64,000 nucleotides of DNA from Riptortus pedestris (GCA_019009955.1 CM032229.1:147282001-147346000), one strand, 5' to 3'. Positions 9,443 to 21,785 are shown, counted from the first letter of the stretch. Numbers and translations: made by a program. Notes: generated by a model not told the origin, from the sequence alone.

Positions 9443-12416
9443 GTGTGTTATGTATATACTATCAGAACCAGGAATTTGTACTCTGTTTTTTTATTATACA
9501 TAAACTTCCAAAAATATTCAAAATTAATAATAATATATTTCATTCTACTTTTTCACTTGTTGTTTTACTTAGTGTGGAATGCCTGGAGTGCTTTTAGTCG
9601 TTCGTTGCCGTAATTTTTTATTTTCTTATTTCATACGTTTTCATGAATCATAGTGTTCTCGAGAATGTTTGTCACTGTAATCTGTGTATAGGAATGTAGA
9701 TGCTGACATAATGTGTGATGACAAGATGGTGGTGCTTTCCTCATCTAAATGCTAATGGGAGAATGTAATTCCTCCCAAAGCAAGCCTGCTGCCATCCCAT
9801 ATATCTTGGGGAGTATTGTATTAGTCTATTTGAAGTGGCCATTAGTGGAAACAGTTGGGATAATATAAGGCTATTGTTATTTAGTTGAGTTTTTTGTTGG
9901 CTGCACGTGATCATAAACCACTTTCTGGGTTACATTTACGCTTTTATTCGCCGCTAATTTTCTGTTCTTGACACGTTGTCAGATTGTCTTGAATCACTCT
10001 TATCTACCTTAACTTAAGAAAATAATTTGACTTGGATTCTACTCATTTACCTGTAAAGACCACCTTTTTTGTGTACTCAGAGTACCCTTGATTCACGCTT
10101 GTCATGGTTGACTATGCATTATGATGCTAAGAACGTATTCACATCACAATATTAAGCATATTATACTTTTTGACTGTATAAGTATGTGTATATATTCATT
10201 TAATCACTGTTTTTTATTCCCCCATTATTTTTTGTTGAGACAGGTTAGAACAGGCTTGACTTTGCTGAATTATTACTATAATCATTATAGTTAAAACTCA
10301 TGTTGACTCCTGTTTACTCCGTTCCTGGGAGTGTAGCCTATGTTGAATCGTATGTTTCATTCAAAAATAAAAGTTAGTACTTAATTAATACACGTACATG
10401 CAAGAATACACAAGTGTATGTTTTATATCAAGTAGTGAACCTTTTTTTGTGAACGTTTTTCAATACATTTTTTATTTCATCTTTCACTTGAACTTCCCGC
10501 TTACTTTTGATTTGAACCTTTCTTAACAAGAAATCCTTCCGAAATTTTAACTGTTTAATTTTTCCGTTTTTTTTTTTTTTTAATTAACCATTATATGTTT
10601 ATATAACCTTCGGGGCTATATATTTTCTTTCTGGTGGTTGCCTTTATGGTCGACTATAGTTAGGCCTTCAGAGAATAGTGATGCTTAAATATTTTGTTAC
10701 CTGTTAGCTCTGGAAAGAGGTTGTTCTGGCCAAAACCGGAGCTAGACAATTGTTCCCGGGTGAAAGCCCACAAAAAGGCCCGAATCACAATTTAGAAATC
10801 GGAAGTGCAAAGCTTATCGCTTCCTGGAGTGAACAGACCGTTCCTGCGCTCGTGTATTATAACGTTAATGTAATACCAATGGAAATTACATTATAATAAT
10901 GTAATACATATGTCCAAATTTATTTACTTGTTTATGAATAATAATGTCCCCGGAATGCACTATTTTGATACAAATGTGTCAACGACAGAATGTTCAAAAT
11001 CTGAGTAATGGAAAGTTTTTGCAAATATTGTTGGTCAGCCTGCTTGACCGTTGTGAGAGTACTTAGGTAGACTATAAAGAATTCATCTGATAGAACCTTG
11101 TGGACAAGACGTACAATGAAGTATCACAATACTATTAATACATTTGTATTAACTGACTTCATCACTGTCCATATAAGAACAACCGTACCATATAGCATTG
11201 CATTTTGTCGATTGCCAAATCTTCTCGCTTCTGACGAACGAAGATGCCGGGGAACTGACAAAGGTTATTTCTTGATTTTGGCTAGGCACAGGCAGCTGGT
11301 GGGACTAAGAAGTGATCAAACTCATTTTTACATCAATAGAATTCTATTTACGTTATTTCAATAGTTATGCCCGGACGTTAGGCAACGGGCCGCTTGTTAG
11401 CTGAGTAGTTAGTACTTTCAGAGACGACGTCACTGGAAAATTACCTCTACATCGGTAATTATTCTTAAAAAAGAGTAGCAAAATGTAGAAAGCCCATCTT
11501 GGTCAGGCTTTTTGGAGTGCATATTGAAATGAGGTGTATATACTTAATTTCCCCTTATGTGACAGAACGATGGACAGCCTTTATAGTTTTCCTCGTTGAC
11601 GACATTGTAGAGCTCACTTATTCCTGGTTTTCTATCCGAAGAAAACGATGCATTAATAAACGCCATAGAACATAGAAATTAATTTCGGATTTCGTTTTGT
11701 AATAACACCTTTTATTAACTTTCATGCAAGGTTATTTGAGATCGATGAACACTCTATATACTTCTTAATTTAGTTAACTAAGCCTCTCACTTCTACTTAG
11801 AAAGTTTTGTATCAATATCTGTCATTCACATGTAAAAAAAATAAAATAAACATTCAGGTATTACTTTACATTACATTACATCAGGCATGTATTTGCTTAA
11901 ATGTGATTTTCTTTTTTATTATTCTCTAGACCTTGTGCCTGTTATTTGGCCTTGAACTGTGAGTATATGTATTGAAATCAGCTTTCATTGACAGGCCTTG
12001 CCCTTAATCGTATTGTTCTCTTTGGAGCCAACTTTATACGATTCCAATGTTTTTGTTATGTTTACAAAAACTGTTGCTGTTCTATTTTACGTTCATCTAC
12101 ATTCTTATTTATTAAGTTTGTGAATCTGAACTTTACACCTAGTGTTTTGTCATGTTAGTCTCCTTATTACGAGAAAATGGTCTTAGACAAGATAAGGGTG
12201 GAGCTTCTGGCTAGTAGTCGTGACCCAGCCTAAAATGAGATATTTATCCAGGTGCCTCCGGTCTCTTGATAATGAGAAAAGTTTACACCATCCTTCCCTC
12301 TAGGCTCAGACCCCCTCTTCCACCTTCTTCGTATATTTTATGGAGTATTTATAACGACCCCTATCCTTTTTTTTTTTTTTTTTCTTTAATTCAGTTTCTT
12401 GTCCCTGCATACTTCA
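9195..12416. other. Unique AT-rich region, no recognised gene
   Basis: A (TA)n tract occurs at about 9385-9439. A slightly GC-richer stretch lies at 10690-10850. A tRNA-like phrase, TTAGCTGAGTAGTTAGTAC, lies near 11397; it could be an old SINE head but has no second copy here. The 88-codon frame at 11098-11364 is unrecognised. An A/T homopolymer run sits near 12368-12383. Nothing else is supported. Confidence 0.35.
9385..9439. repeat. (TA)n microsatellite
   Basis: A TA tract of about 55 bp in otherwise unique sequence. The plus-strand 101-codon frame across it (9308-9613) is an artefact. Confidence 0.95.
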
Positions 12417-12420
12417 TTAA

Positions 12421-12999
12421 CCCTAATTTTAATCTAATATTTTTATTTCATCATGCCTGCATTTGTTTGCTTAGATAAATGAAAAAAAGTTTGTTAATTT
12501 TGATTAACTATAGAGGCAAATGCCACTTAGATTTCAACGACACGGGCTTGGTGTTTGTGTTATTTCCTTCTTCAAAAGGGGGAGTTTCACATTTTGGTGT
12601 GTATCATCAGGATCCTCATCGAAATCGGAAGAAGAATCGCCTTCACTTTCATTCGTATTCGTTCAAAGTTCTAAAAGAATTTCTTCATCAGAAAATTCAA
12701 TTTCCGGAAATTTGGAAGCACTCCACTGTTCACTTGAGCAGAAAATATACTCACTAAATATACAAGAGTAAATTGCACTTAATGAGTAACTATGCTTTAA
12801 GTTTAAAAAGGGACAGAGCAGGTACTTCTAGTATAGAGAAACTAAAACTGAGAAAAGTAAATCTCTATGCTATCTATCGGTTTTGAAGCTTCTACAAAAG
12901 GTCAAAAGATGGCAATAGAGGCAGACGTAATCTAATAGCTTGTAGGAATCAAGCGCTAAACACCCTAGGCTGATGTCTGTGTCCGTAGCAGCCTAAGGG
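12421..12999 (-). mobile_element. Possible piggyBac-like deletion derivative between TTAA sites
   Basis: TTAA occurs at 12417-12420 directly before CCCTAA, and at 13000-13003 directly after CCTAAGGG. The interval therefore has CCCTWA-type ends flanked by the TTAA duplication typical of piggyBac. The right end also forms an internal inverted pair, CCCTTAGGCTG against CAGCCTAGGG. On the minus strand, about 12745-12520, the sequence reads FPEIEFSDEEILLEL, a stop, then ESEGDSSSDFDEDPDD. That acidic serine-rich stretch resembles piggyBac transposase N-termini. The end similarity is only about six bases and TTAA is frequent in AT-rich DNA, so this remains tentative. The plus-strand frames here (12479-12757, 12520-12771) are shadows. 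Confidence 0.35.
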
Positions 13000-13003
13000 T
13001 TAA

Positions 13004-14109
13004 AGGATTATTGTGCTTCGGCCGTCTAGAGAAGTTGACTACCAGCACTCCCATAAAATCTAAAGAACATCGTTCAGAAATATCTCCTCCCTCCAAAAAA
13101 AAAAAAAAAAAAAAGTAATAAATAAAATCGAAGATTGTCGGAAACAGCTGTTGAGCAGAGCCCATACGGGTGAACCCAGGGAGGGTGAGAAGCAAGCAGC
13201 TCAAATCATTGCTACTGTTCAGAACACCCTTGGATGACTCTTCTCTAGAAATATTCTCTATTTTCTTTACCTATTTTAGTCAATCATACTCCTACTATGC
13301 TATCTGAATTGTTGCTCTTCATATTTTGAAACTTGGGGTGAGTTGTATAAGTTGCGCTTCCCGTATTGGTTGCATTTAGATAATATTGGTTATCCTTTGA
13401 AATATAATGACTTCACCTAGTTCAGAACACTTTGTTATGAATACCAAAGATGGTCTTTATGTTAGTCATTTTTTAATAATACCAGTAAAGTATAAGCAGA
13501 AGAATGGACGAATATTAAAGAGTTTACTTGAACATCTACCCCGTTAGTGTCATTATAAAAATGAATAGCTCTTGTTGGCCAATGTGCTTCCCTTCATTTA
13601 TGCATCAAAAAGTCCCTAATGCTATTCAATTGCATTATTTGTTTTACTTACAATACCTGAGATATGTGAATTCAGCACAGGGTAGAATTATATTTAGAAT
13701 TTGGCTCTTCATGAAAAATGTTGTACAATAAAATATATTCAAACGTCCCTTAATATTGACGAACTTATGTTTTAACCTCCGAGGAAACCACTGTCTTGCA
13801 AATTATGTTAAAAATAATATGTGTTGCCAAACACCACTCCATTAATATAACTTGAAGTAAAATGACTTCCCTGTCTTCTTATTAAATTAAATTAAGTAAA
13901 TGTTTCGCTGGACTTGATTTAAAATTATTTCATTTGAAAGTGTTTTACGATATCTCCGTTCAATTGGATCAAATCAAAAATATCAAAGAACATTATTTAT
14001 TGATCATTTTCAAGTAAGTTCCCTATACAAATCTTCTGTAATTATAGGTATGAAGAAATTTGAAATCCACCCCTCCTCTTAACCTCCCAAAAAGGGGAGT
14101 TGCACAATT
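13004..14109. other. Unique AT-rich spacer
   Basis: A poly-A run of about 19 bases lies near 13097-13115. The 79-codon minus frame and the 67-codon plus frame at 13528-13731 match nothing I know. No repeat shared with the window is seen. Confidence 0.4.
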
Positions 14110-14240
14110 AGACAGTAAATCAACTATTAGGTTTGTGCTCCACTGGTCACCTTCCTTTCAGGTTATTTTCAGCAGCAGCTGCTTGTAGCCTTGAGGGTTT
14201 ATTTTTTGGTCTCACCGTCTGTACAATATAATGCCTCCCG
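14110..14240 (-). repeat. Dispersed repeat, inverted partner of 21510-21650
   Basis: The segment contains GTGCTCCACTGGTCACC, CTTTCAGGTTATTTTCAGCA and TTGAGGGTTTATTTTTTGGT. The reverse complement of 21510-21650 carries the same blocks in the same order (GTGCTCCACTGGTAACTTTC, AGGTTATTTTCAGCAGCAG, CTTGAGGTGCCACCTTTTG). The family is unknown to me and no termini are evident. Confidence 0.6.
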
Positions 14241-15290
14241 CTTCATTCATTCGTCACAACCTATCCTCCACAATCTTATTCACATAGATGATGAAGTCGG
14301 CAATTCTATGATTCAGTGCTGTTTCTGATCCACCATCTTAGCTTTAAGACATTTATTGGCATATAACTTTTAGGATACTTCCCTTTTCCTTGGATTTGCT
14401 TTCCTTGGCAAGGAGTAAGACGATGGTTATTTCATAGACTATTTTCGTAGGTCTTATTAAATTAATTTCTGTAAATAAATATGTATCCCAGTGGTTTCGG
14501 AATTTTGTCTGCAGAGAACGCGCCGATTAGAGTAGGCTGTAGGCTTACTGGTAAAATTTAGGCTAGTGTTGAACTGATAACATTAGGAAGAATTAAGCAC
14601 GCTACCTGGCCTTCCCTCTTCAATAGCTGAGGCTTATCTGCCTCCAGTCACGAGCTTTATCACTGCCGGATAATCATAAGCTGAATGAGATATCGTTTTA
14701 GGCTTGATTTCCACTCACCGATTTTTGATGTGCTGATGTATCACAAAATTGACATTAATTCACTATTAAAAATGTAATATTAACTCGGACTGATTTCAAC
14801 CCCCTTGTAAATAAATTTTGAATGGATTCGTAATGGTAGAATTGCTGTCAAGAACCTACCTAACTAATACTTTAATTTTTGTTTTACTATAATCATCGTT
14901 CTTAATACCATGTCGAAAACTCTATACCTGTGGGAATTGAACCATTTCTTATTGCTTCTTTTAAAGCTACACGTGCCTTGAAGGCGTAGATATAGGCGGG
15001 TGGGCTTCTATTAACAACTTTTAAAAGTTTTGTTACGCAGATATTATTATTGAATATCATTTTATCTAAAAAATATACTTCTGGTACGTGCTCCACTTCA
15101 TGGGGGAAGTCTTCTATGACCTAGAATGCATTGTCGGTGAATAAAATTTAAAAATTAAATAACGGTATATGTTAGTACTACATTTGTTCACATTTCATAC
15201 TTAATAGTAAGGAATGTCTTAAATAAAGAAAATCGAAAACTTTTGTATTATTAGAATCAAAAGATCTCATGAGGTCTAAGAAATTACTTG
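14241..15290. other. Unique spacer, nothing recognised
   Basis: The sequence is mixed AT-rich with no repeat match in the window. A 64-codon minus frame (14902-15096) is unrecognised. Confidence 0.4.
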
Positions 15291-15850
15291 AAGTCCGTTT
15301 TTTGATAGCCAGCCAGGAATGAATGGCATCAATGGTGGCGCTATTCTCCTATTCAAGGAATATACCGCCGGTTAAGTCAAGTTTCCTAACAATCAGATGT
15401 TAACAAAATTGAAAGGAGTGGTGACTGAATGAACCTTTCCTTTTCTCTTTCGCCATTTGAAAGGAACGGTACCCTCAGTGATGCCCTAACTCTACTCCCA
15501 ACAATGAGGTGCTACAGTGACAGAATGGGGTGGTGATTGAAGCAGCTGTTCCTTTCGGAACGGTGACAATCATCAGGCAAGTAAATCACCGTGACTAAGG
15601 AAGCCCCCACCTTCTGTCAGCCCTACATCTTTGTTGGCTATTTCTTTTACTTTACCGATCTTAAAGATGTTTACCCGCCATTACCAGCCTACTCCACTTT
15701 TGGACGTTCCAGTTCACGACGTGGACCTTCTTAACTCCGTCAACCAATCTTATCTTCGGTCTCCCCCTCGAGGGCTGATACCCGCGCCTGTCACTTACAT
15801 TGTCTTGTAGAGGGAGTCGGTTGAGTGATTTCATGCCACATGTTTAGCCA
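15290..15850. promoter_or_regulatory. GC-elevated unique island, possible regulatory element
   Basis: About 550 bp is noticeably richer in G and C than its surroundings, with CG dinucleotides scattered through 15460-15790. It contains a near-repeat of GGAACGGT (15472 and 15558) and the C-rich stretch CTCCCCCTCGAGGGCTGATA near 15762. No long frame crosses it. It is not repeated in the window. A cis-regulatory role is only a guess from composition. Confidence 0.2.
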
Positions 15851-15990
15851 TGTGATCTCTTAGCTTTCATATTAAGTGGAATCAAATGTCTCTTTTCAGA
15901 TATAATCTCTGTCTTCCTTCTCCAGAATCATAAATCACTATCCCACTTAGGGCCTATTATAACCTAAGAATCTTACGCTTATTATTTATT

Positions 15991-16107
15991 AGCAGATTTC
16001 CCTTGAGGGAAATCAGCTATTGAGGTCTTACTCATAACGCGATTTTCAAAAAATTTCTTCAAATGTCCATCGATCCTACCCAGGGGAGACGAAAATGAGT
16101 TCCGTTA

Positions 16108-16158
<51 letters not shown>

Positions 16159-16588
16159 ATAAATATATTTGTCTGTTAACGCTCTAGCGGTCGCAATTTT
16201 TGTTTGATCGTTACCAAACTCGATAGTTAAACGTTTTATGCAAAGAGATCAAGTTCGTTAATGGGTGAATTCGGACCAGTGGGAGGGGGATTTTCGAAAA
16301 TTCGAAATATCTCTGTTACCATACGTCGGATTAAAAACCTGTATAGAACCAATCTTTTAGCAAATTAATTTACTATAATTATGGTTCTATACATTTATTC
16401 TCTATCTTGAATATTAACCGAGATATTTGTGTTTTTATTAATTGTAACGGACGAAATGAGATCGGCTAACTTCGGGTCTTGTCATGAGTTTCCGTCAAAA
16501 GCTAGTTTAGCCGTTTCCGTAACTGTTCGACTCTCGTGAAATTTCTCTATTGTTAAACTTCACCTGGGAAATCTGCTTAGTTTACATT
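15991..16588 (+). mobile_element. HINE-like element with altered 3' hairpin
   Basis: The left end AGCAGATTTCCCTTGAGGGA is intact and GAGGTCTTACTCATAACGCG follows. A (TA)n tract is at about 16111-16152, and CTCTAGCGGTCGCAATTTTT and GACCAGTGGGAGGGGGATTT are preserved. The right end has GGGAAATCTGCTTAGTTTAC but then diverges (ATTGGCACATGCGCACG), so the usual GC hairpin is missing. It shares with the copy at 19897 a 3' block containing CCGTTTCCGTAACTGTTCG, indicating a subfamily. Confidence 0.75.
16111..16160. repeat. (TA)n microsatellite inside a HINE-like copy
   Basis: A TA tract of about 40 bp plus a short GTATATAATAAATATA tail, at the family's fixed microsatellite position. Confidence 0.95.
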
Positions 16589-19500
16589 GGCACATGCGCA
16601 CGCATGTATGGGCATGCATTCAGTTTACAGTTCATATTACTTAGTAAAAGGCCCCTGTAATAATATATATCACAAATCATAAATAAACAATAATTTGTAT
16701 TTTTCGGTGATTTTCTTCTCTTGGCCTAAGGGAAGTATAAGTAAATATTTTTTTAAAAAGAATTGTAGAATGAATTTCTAATTGATAACCCATTGGTGTA
16801 CTCTAGATTATTACTAAATATTCATTTGTTAAATAATATTAGTCCTTATTGTCAGCCTTTAATTATGTTGTGTTAACTATTTAAGAGGAATCTGTTTACA
16901 TAATGAAGCTATTTTTGTTAAAGGTAGCTTGACAGGGAGAAGAAGATAATTAAGCTAGTACCTGCAGTACTCTGTGTACAGCTGTAATTAAAGGGAGCTC
17001 GAGTTAAATTACCGACCAGTGTTTGCTACTCTTATTGACAACCTCTCCAACAAAACACTACCCACTATATTTAATGAGGGTTTCCACCAGTCTTCCCTCT
17101 CTCTCCCCATCTCTCACTCTCTTCTATCTGTCCTCGTATAGTAATTGCTTTTTCCACTTTATTATTGTATACAAGGTAAAACAGGATCTAAGTTACCGCC
17201 GGAATTAGTTTCATCCAACTTTCATTTCACTTCTGTCACTGGGATTTTTTTTTATCTGGAAGGGTGTCTTCTCATAGATCTGTTTAGACCTAACGCAGTC
17301 AAACAGTGTATGCTCCATCCTAAAGCTGAAATGTTACTGTATTTACCTACACTACCCCTGCCAACTAAATACAACCTTCAATGTTGCTCCTGTATTGAGT
17401 AACTATTAGTAAAATATTTCAAAATGGAAATGAATCAAGTATCCATTGCTAAATTCATTTAAGTTGGAGGTTATAGATTTTATGCCATAAAAATTCTTTT
17501 ATTTACTTTTTTGTATACGCTTTACATTTTTCGCCCAAACAATTTATTTGGTATTACTACATTTTTAGCACTTTTCCTTTACTTTACTTTCTTCAAAAGT
17601 CATCAGGATCTATATAGGAGATGATAAAATTGCATATACACTTTATATTATATTGTGTGTGTGCGCGCGAGCGTGTTTGTGGGATATTCTTTTGTATTTG
17701 TTGATAATGGCTTATTTGATGTTGACATTTTTACATACAACAGTCAGATCAGGTCGAGGTTTAGGGAAAGAGTCAAGTGCAAAAGGCAAAATTTTCCCAT
17801 ATTATGTGTTATATCGAAAAATGCTCTATAATTCTTTTTTTAATTATTTTAACTGTTTCTTGCAATTATATCTGTAGGAGTTATGCTGAACCTAAATAAT
17901 GACAGTGTTACTTGTTATATATTTAGACCTAAGTCTTCTCCTACTCAATTAGATTTTTACATTCCAGAATGTTCACCTGAATATCGATTCAGTTTCCTTG
18001 TAGTGATTACTACGAAGTGAGTTGTTCCTTTGAAGCGTTTACATAAAAAAATACTTGAATCGTAAAATGTCTCCAGAATTATCTGCCACTACTATGGAGG
18101 TAGAGGAGGGAAACTGAAGACCTTATTTTGGAATGGATTTAAATTATTTAAGATCCAATTTTTTAAAGGCTCTCGGCTAGTACCTTCAATACAAGTATAA
18201 TTCAAAGCCCTCATTCAGTAAGCTATATGATTTCTGAAGATTGCTATACTTTCGCCAATTTTAGCAGAATACGTGAAAGTCCTTGGGTACACTTATGAGG
18301 TGAATGATTTTTAGAGTCATCAGAATACTCGCAATATGTAGAACTCCGTGTTTAAGAGAGTTATTATTGTCTACTAACGTTCTCACATCTATTAAGTTAG
18401 GAGAATCGGTGGTTCGACATATCATAAGTATGTAGCTCTATAGCATTCGTAGAAATACTTTTTTTGGTTCACTAGGAAACCCTAGATGCAGAAATAACTA
18501 AAGAAACAAGAATAGGCTATACTGATATCTGAATTGTAGGAACCTACGTGTGGCTACAGAAGGGCCTTATGACCTGTTCAAGGACAGTTTTTTTCTTTTT
18601 CGTGGATAACAATACCTAGAACTCCAATGCACCATAACGGATTTACAATATTGCTAAATATTTACGGCTGAAAATAATAGAATTTAACATCTTGTAGGAG
18701 GTAATTGTAATGAAATAAATGTAATTCATATTGTACATGCAATGAGTAATGCATATTGTTTATACCGGCCTTATATCTTATTCATAATACTACATATATG
18801 CTTACACTGGATGTGGACTCGCCAGTGTGTTGCATTTACCACTATAGGATCAGGAATCATGGTTTGTTGGAAAGATATATGCACTCTTGGTGTTACTGCG
18901 GTTCTGGCTGTTCCTATCTGGTTTAATATTGCAAAACTGATTCAGACAGAAGGGGAGACTATTGCCGAAGATTGTTCTTCCCTCGATAACATCATATACA
19001 AATTTATTTTAAGGAAGATTATTGGGCAGAGAGAGGAAGTGGGGCTATAAAGTAATTTTTTGAAGACATCAAACATTTCATGGATTTAGTGTATGATACA
19101 TCTGGTGGGTGTAGTAATGAGAAAAGAGCAGCTTTCAAAAGAACCCAATGGTTGCAACTACAAGACCGTAGCCTTTGGTTCAAGCTGATGATGTTTTTAC
19201 TACCCCTAACAGCAGTCAATAGATCTTACATTTACCTGCCTCTGTGATATTAAGATTTTTTTTGCTTACAGAGAAGAAATATCTCCGTCTAACGTAAAAT
19301 AATGGGCTCCATTTCCTCGTCTTCTTGATGGTGGAGGTATTTCTCAATTTCTCATGCCCAAGTTAATGTATTCCTTAGGTATCTGGCTTTTAAGGAAAAA
19401 TACTTTTTTTCCATGTACAACTAATATATTTAATTTCCATTTCATACTTTGTTTTTGTTTGGTAAATGGGATTCCACTCGTTACGGGGTTTTATATTTTT

Positions 19501-19896
19501 TTTATTTGAAATATTTATCGCGCTTAACTGTGTTTATATTTTGAAATCTGTATACTGTGGTTTAGTACGTTTGCTACTTTCGGTTTAATACTGTTCAATG
19601 GCATTAAACACTTCGGAAGCCCATACATTAATTGGAAAGTGAAAATAATAAGGAAGTTGCCAGAAGGTAGAAGCTTCTAAGGTGGTCTCATTCTAAAATA
19701 CCGAGTTCACTAATGAGCGGTTCAAACAAACAATTAAATGGGTCTTCCTGGAGACTCTTCTGAGAGAAACTTTATTAATATGAGTTCACAATTATTGTCA
19801 GAACTCCGTATTTCTATGTGCTAAGTGTATCTCATAAGAGCCATGTATCTACTAGGTTCATCAGACAGTCAGAGCAGCAGGTATACCATTAGTTTT
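16589..19896. other. Unique AT-rich region, no recognised gene
   Basis: The 102-codon frame at 18742-19050 plus, and a following stretch in another frame (about 19050-19245, containing DIKHFMDLVYDTSGG), look mildly protein-like. They match no family I can name and have no clean gene structure. A GT/GC alternating run lies at 17653-17675. Other frames (17023-17402, 17653-17877) are low-complexity. No repeat match within the window was noticed. Confidence 0.35.
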
Positions 19897-20016
19897 AGCA
19901 GATTTCCCTTAAGGGAAATCAGCTATTGAGGTCGTACTCATGACGCGAGTTTCGAAAAATTTCTTCAAATGTCCATCGATCCTATCCAGGAGATGACGAA
20001 AATGAGGTCCGTTCAA

Positions 20017-20072
<56 letters not shown>

Positions 20073-20556
20073 CTGTTAACGCTCTAGCGGTCGCAATTTT
20101 TGTTTGATCGTTACCAAACTCGGAATTTATTCGTTTTATGTAAAAAGGAAGATCAAGTTCGTTAATGGCTGAAATCGGACCAGTGGGAGGGGGGGGGTTT
20201 AGAGGGGGGATTTTCGGAAAATTCGAAATATCTCCGTTATTATGCGTCGGATCGAAAAATTGTATAGAATCAATCTTATTGCAAATTAAATTGACTATAA
20301 ATATTGTTATATACATTTATTCTGTATCTTGAATATTAACCGAGATATTTGCATTTGTATTCTGCATTGGTCGGCAGGAGTGAGCTGTTTGGTACTTTCC
20401 GAAGAGAGCTCTGGCGGCCGTTTTCGTAACTATTCGTCCCTCGTGTATAAGTTTAGTGATCCCTTACTACTTACTACACTTGTTATTGGGCAAATTTCTC
20501 TATTGTAAAACCACGTGGGAAATCTGCTTAGTTTACGCAGCCCCTGCGTGACGGAC
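19897..20556 (+). mobile_element. HINE-like element, best-preserved copy
   Basis: The left terminus follows a TTTT and contains the perfect palindrome GATTTCCCTTAAGGGAAATC (19901-19920). The right end reads GGGAAATCTGCTTAGTTTAC, then the hairpin ACGCAG-CCC-CTGCGT, GACGGAC and a T-run. A (TA)n tract lies at about 20022-20068. The total is 660 bp with no coding capacity; the 135-codon minus frame spanning it is an artefact. Termini and T|T insertion agree with a Helentron-type non-autonomous element. Confidence 0.8.
20022..20068. repeat. (TA)n microsatellite inside a HINE-like copy
   Basis: A TA tract of about 47 bp after GAGGTCCGTTCAAAATTT, the same position as in the copies at 858 and 15991. 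Confidence 0.95.
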
Positions 20557-21388
20557 TTTTTGTTACTTTGCTTATTTGTTTGAATTATTATTTTTCATAG
20601 CCCTTAATCGATATGGTTGATACTGTTAATGAGAATAATTACCAGTTGTTACACAATAATCTGAGTGTTATAAGTGTGTAGTTTGTCCAATTTTTGTTTT
20701 TATGTTTTATTTATTTATTTTATATTATAATTATATGTTATTTATTAGCTTTATTCATTTATGTGTTAACCGCTCAAGTCGATGTAAAAATTCAAAAGGA
20801 AGGCTATGGTGACGTTCGGCACTTTCCATTATCTTTTTCCGTGGCCTAAAATAAAAATATACAACCAATTACAGGAATTAAATGTTTCTTCCTTTAAGTT
20901 TAATAAACACATTCTGAATTATGTTGATTGATTATACTTACAAAACTGTAATTAATTAGATCAGAATTATGAAGGAAATGTGGTGTATTAAAACTTAAAT
21001 AAATATTCAGTAATAAGTAAAGTGTTACGCCGCAATTTCAAACTGTCTCTGCCTCGGGTAGTGAAAGAAACAATCTTAGCTGCTGTATTTATACAATCAA
21101 ATTCATTAGTATTTTAGGCCTTCAAAAACCTAATAAATGTACCGAAACGCCGGAGAAGCAGTGTTTTTTATATTTACTCCCACTTGACCGTGTACCACAT
21201 AAAATAATAAGACTAATACGATTTGATTACGTCATCTCAATTTGGCAATTCATTTGAATTTATATTTAAATTATTTATCAGTTTAAAAAAGAAGTTAGAA
21301 TTATTTTAACGTCTCACTGATTGTCTAGCTGAGTGTCGAGCGCCCAATGTTTTTCCATTTGCATGCTTTGCTACTTTTTCATTTGTTA
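20557..21388. other. Unique AT-rich spacer
   Basis: No frame of note, no repeat match and no structure seen. Confidence 0.5.
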
Positions 21389-21445
21389 AGCAGACTACCC
21401 CTGAGAAAAATCATCTGTTGTACTCTTGGCGCGAATTCCGAAATG
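21389..21445 (+). mobile_element. HINE-like 5'-end fragment
   Basis: AGCAGACTACCCCTGAGAAA, ATCATCTGTTGTACTCTTGG and CGCGAATTCCGAAATG align step by step with the family's first 57 bases. The match then stops and an unrelated dispersed repeat follows. Confidence 0.55.
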
Positions 21446-21509
21446 TATAATGAGAATTTCGTGTTGTAACAAATGAATGAATCAGTAGGTTGTCCAAATG
21501 CTTTATATA

Positions 21510-21650
21510 GTTCAGACAGCGAGACAATAAACAAAAGGTGGCACCTCAAGAATACACCCGACTGCTGCTGAAAATAACCTGAAAGGAAGGATTGAAAGTT
21601 ACCAGTGGAGCACAGAACTGACAGTTGATTCGGACAAATTTGACTTCCGA
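21510..21650 (+). repeat. Dispersed repeat, inverted partner of 14110-14240
   Basis: It shares GCTGCTGAAAATAACCTGAA, GGAAGG and CCAGTGGAGCAC with the reverse complement of 14110-14240. It lies between two broken HINE-like 5' ends. The family is not recognised. Confidence 0.6.
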
Positions 21651-21689
21651 TTCTCAGTCAATAGACGACACAAAAGATAGGAGAGATGT

Positions 21690-21785
21690 TCTAGCAGGAT
21701 TCTCCTAAGGGCTGTTTGTATTCATGATAGGATTTTCAAAAAAATTTGAAAATATGTTTACCGATCCTAACAGCCTACCTATCTG

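Noticed and set aside
18742..19050. Membrane protein or Tc1-like transposase fragment
   Set aside because: The hydrophobic N-terminus is typical of AT-rich chance frames and I could not align a credible Tc1 motif.
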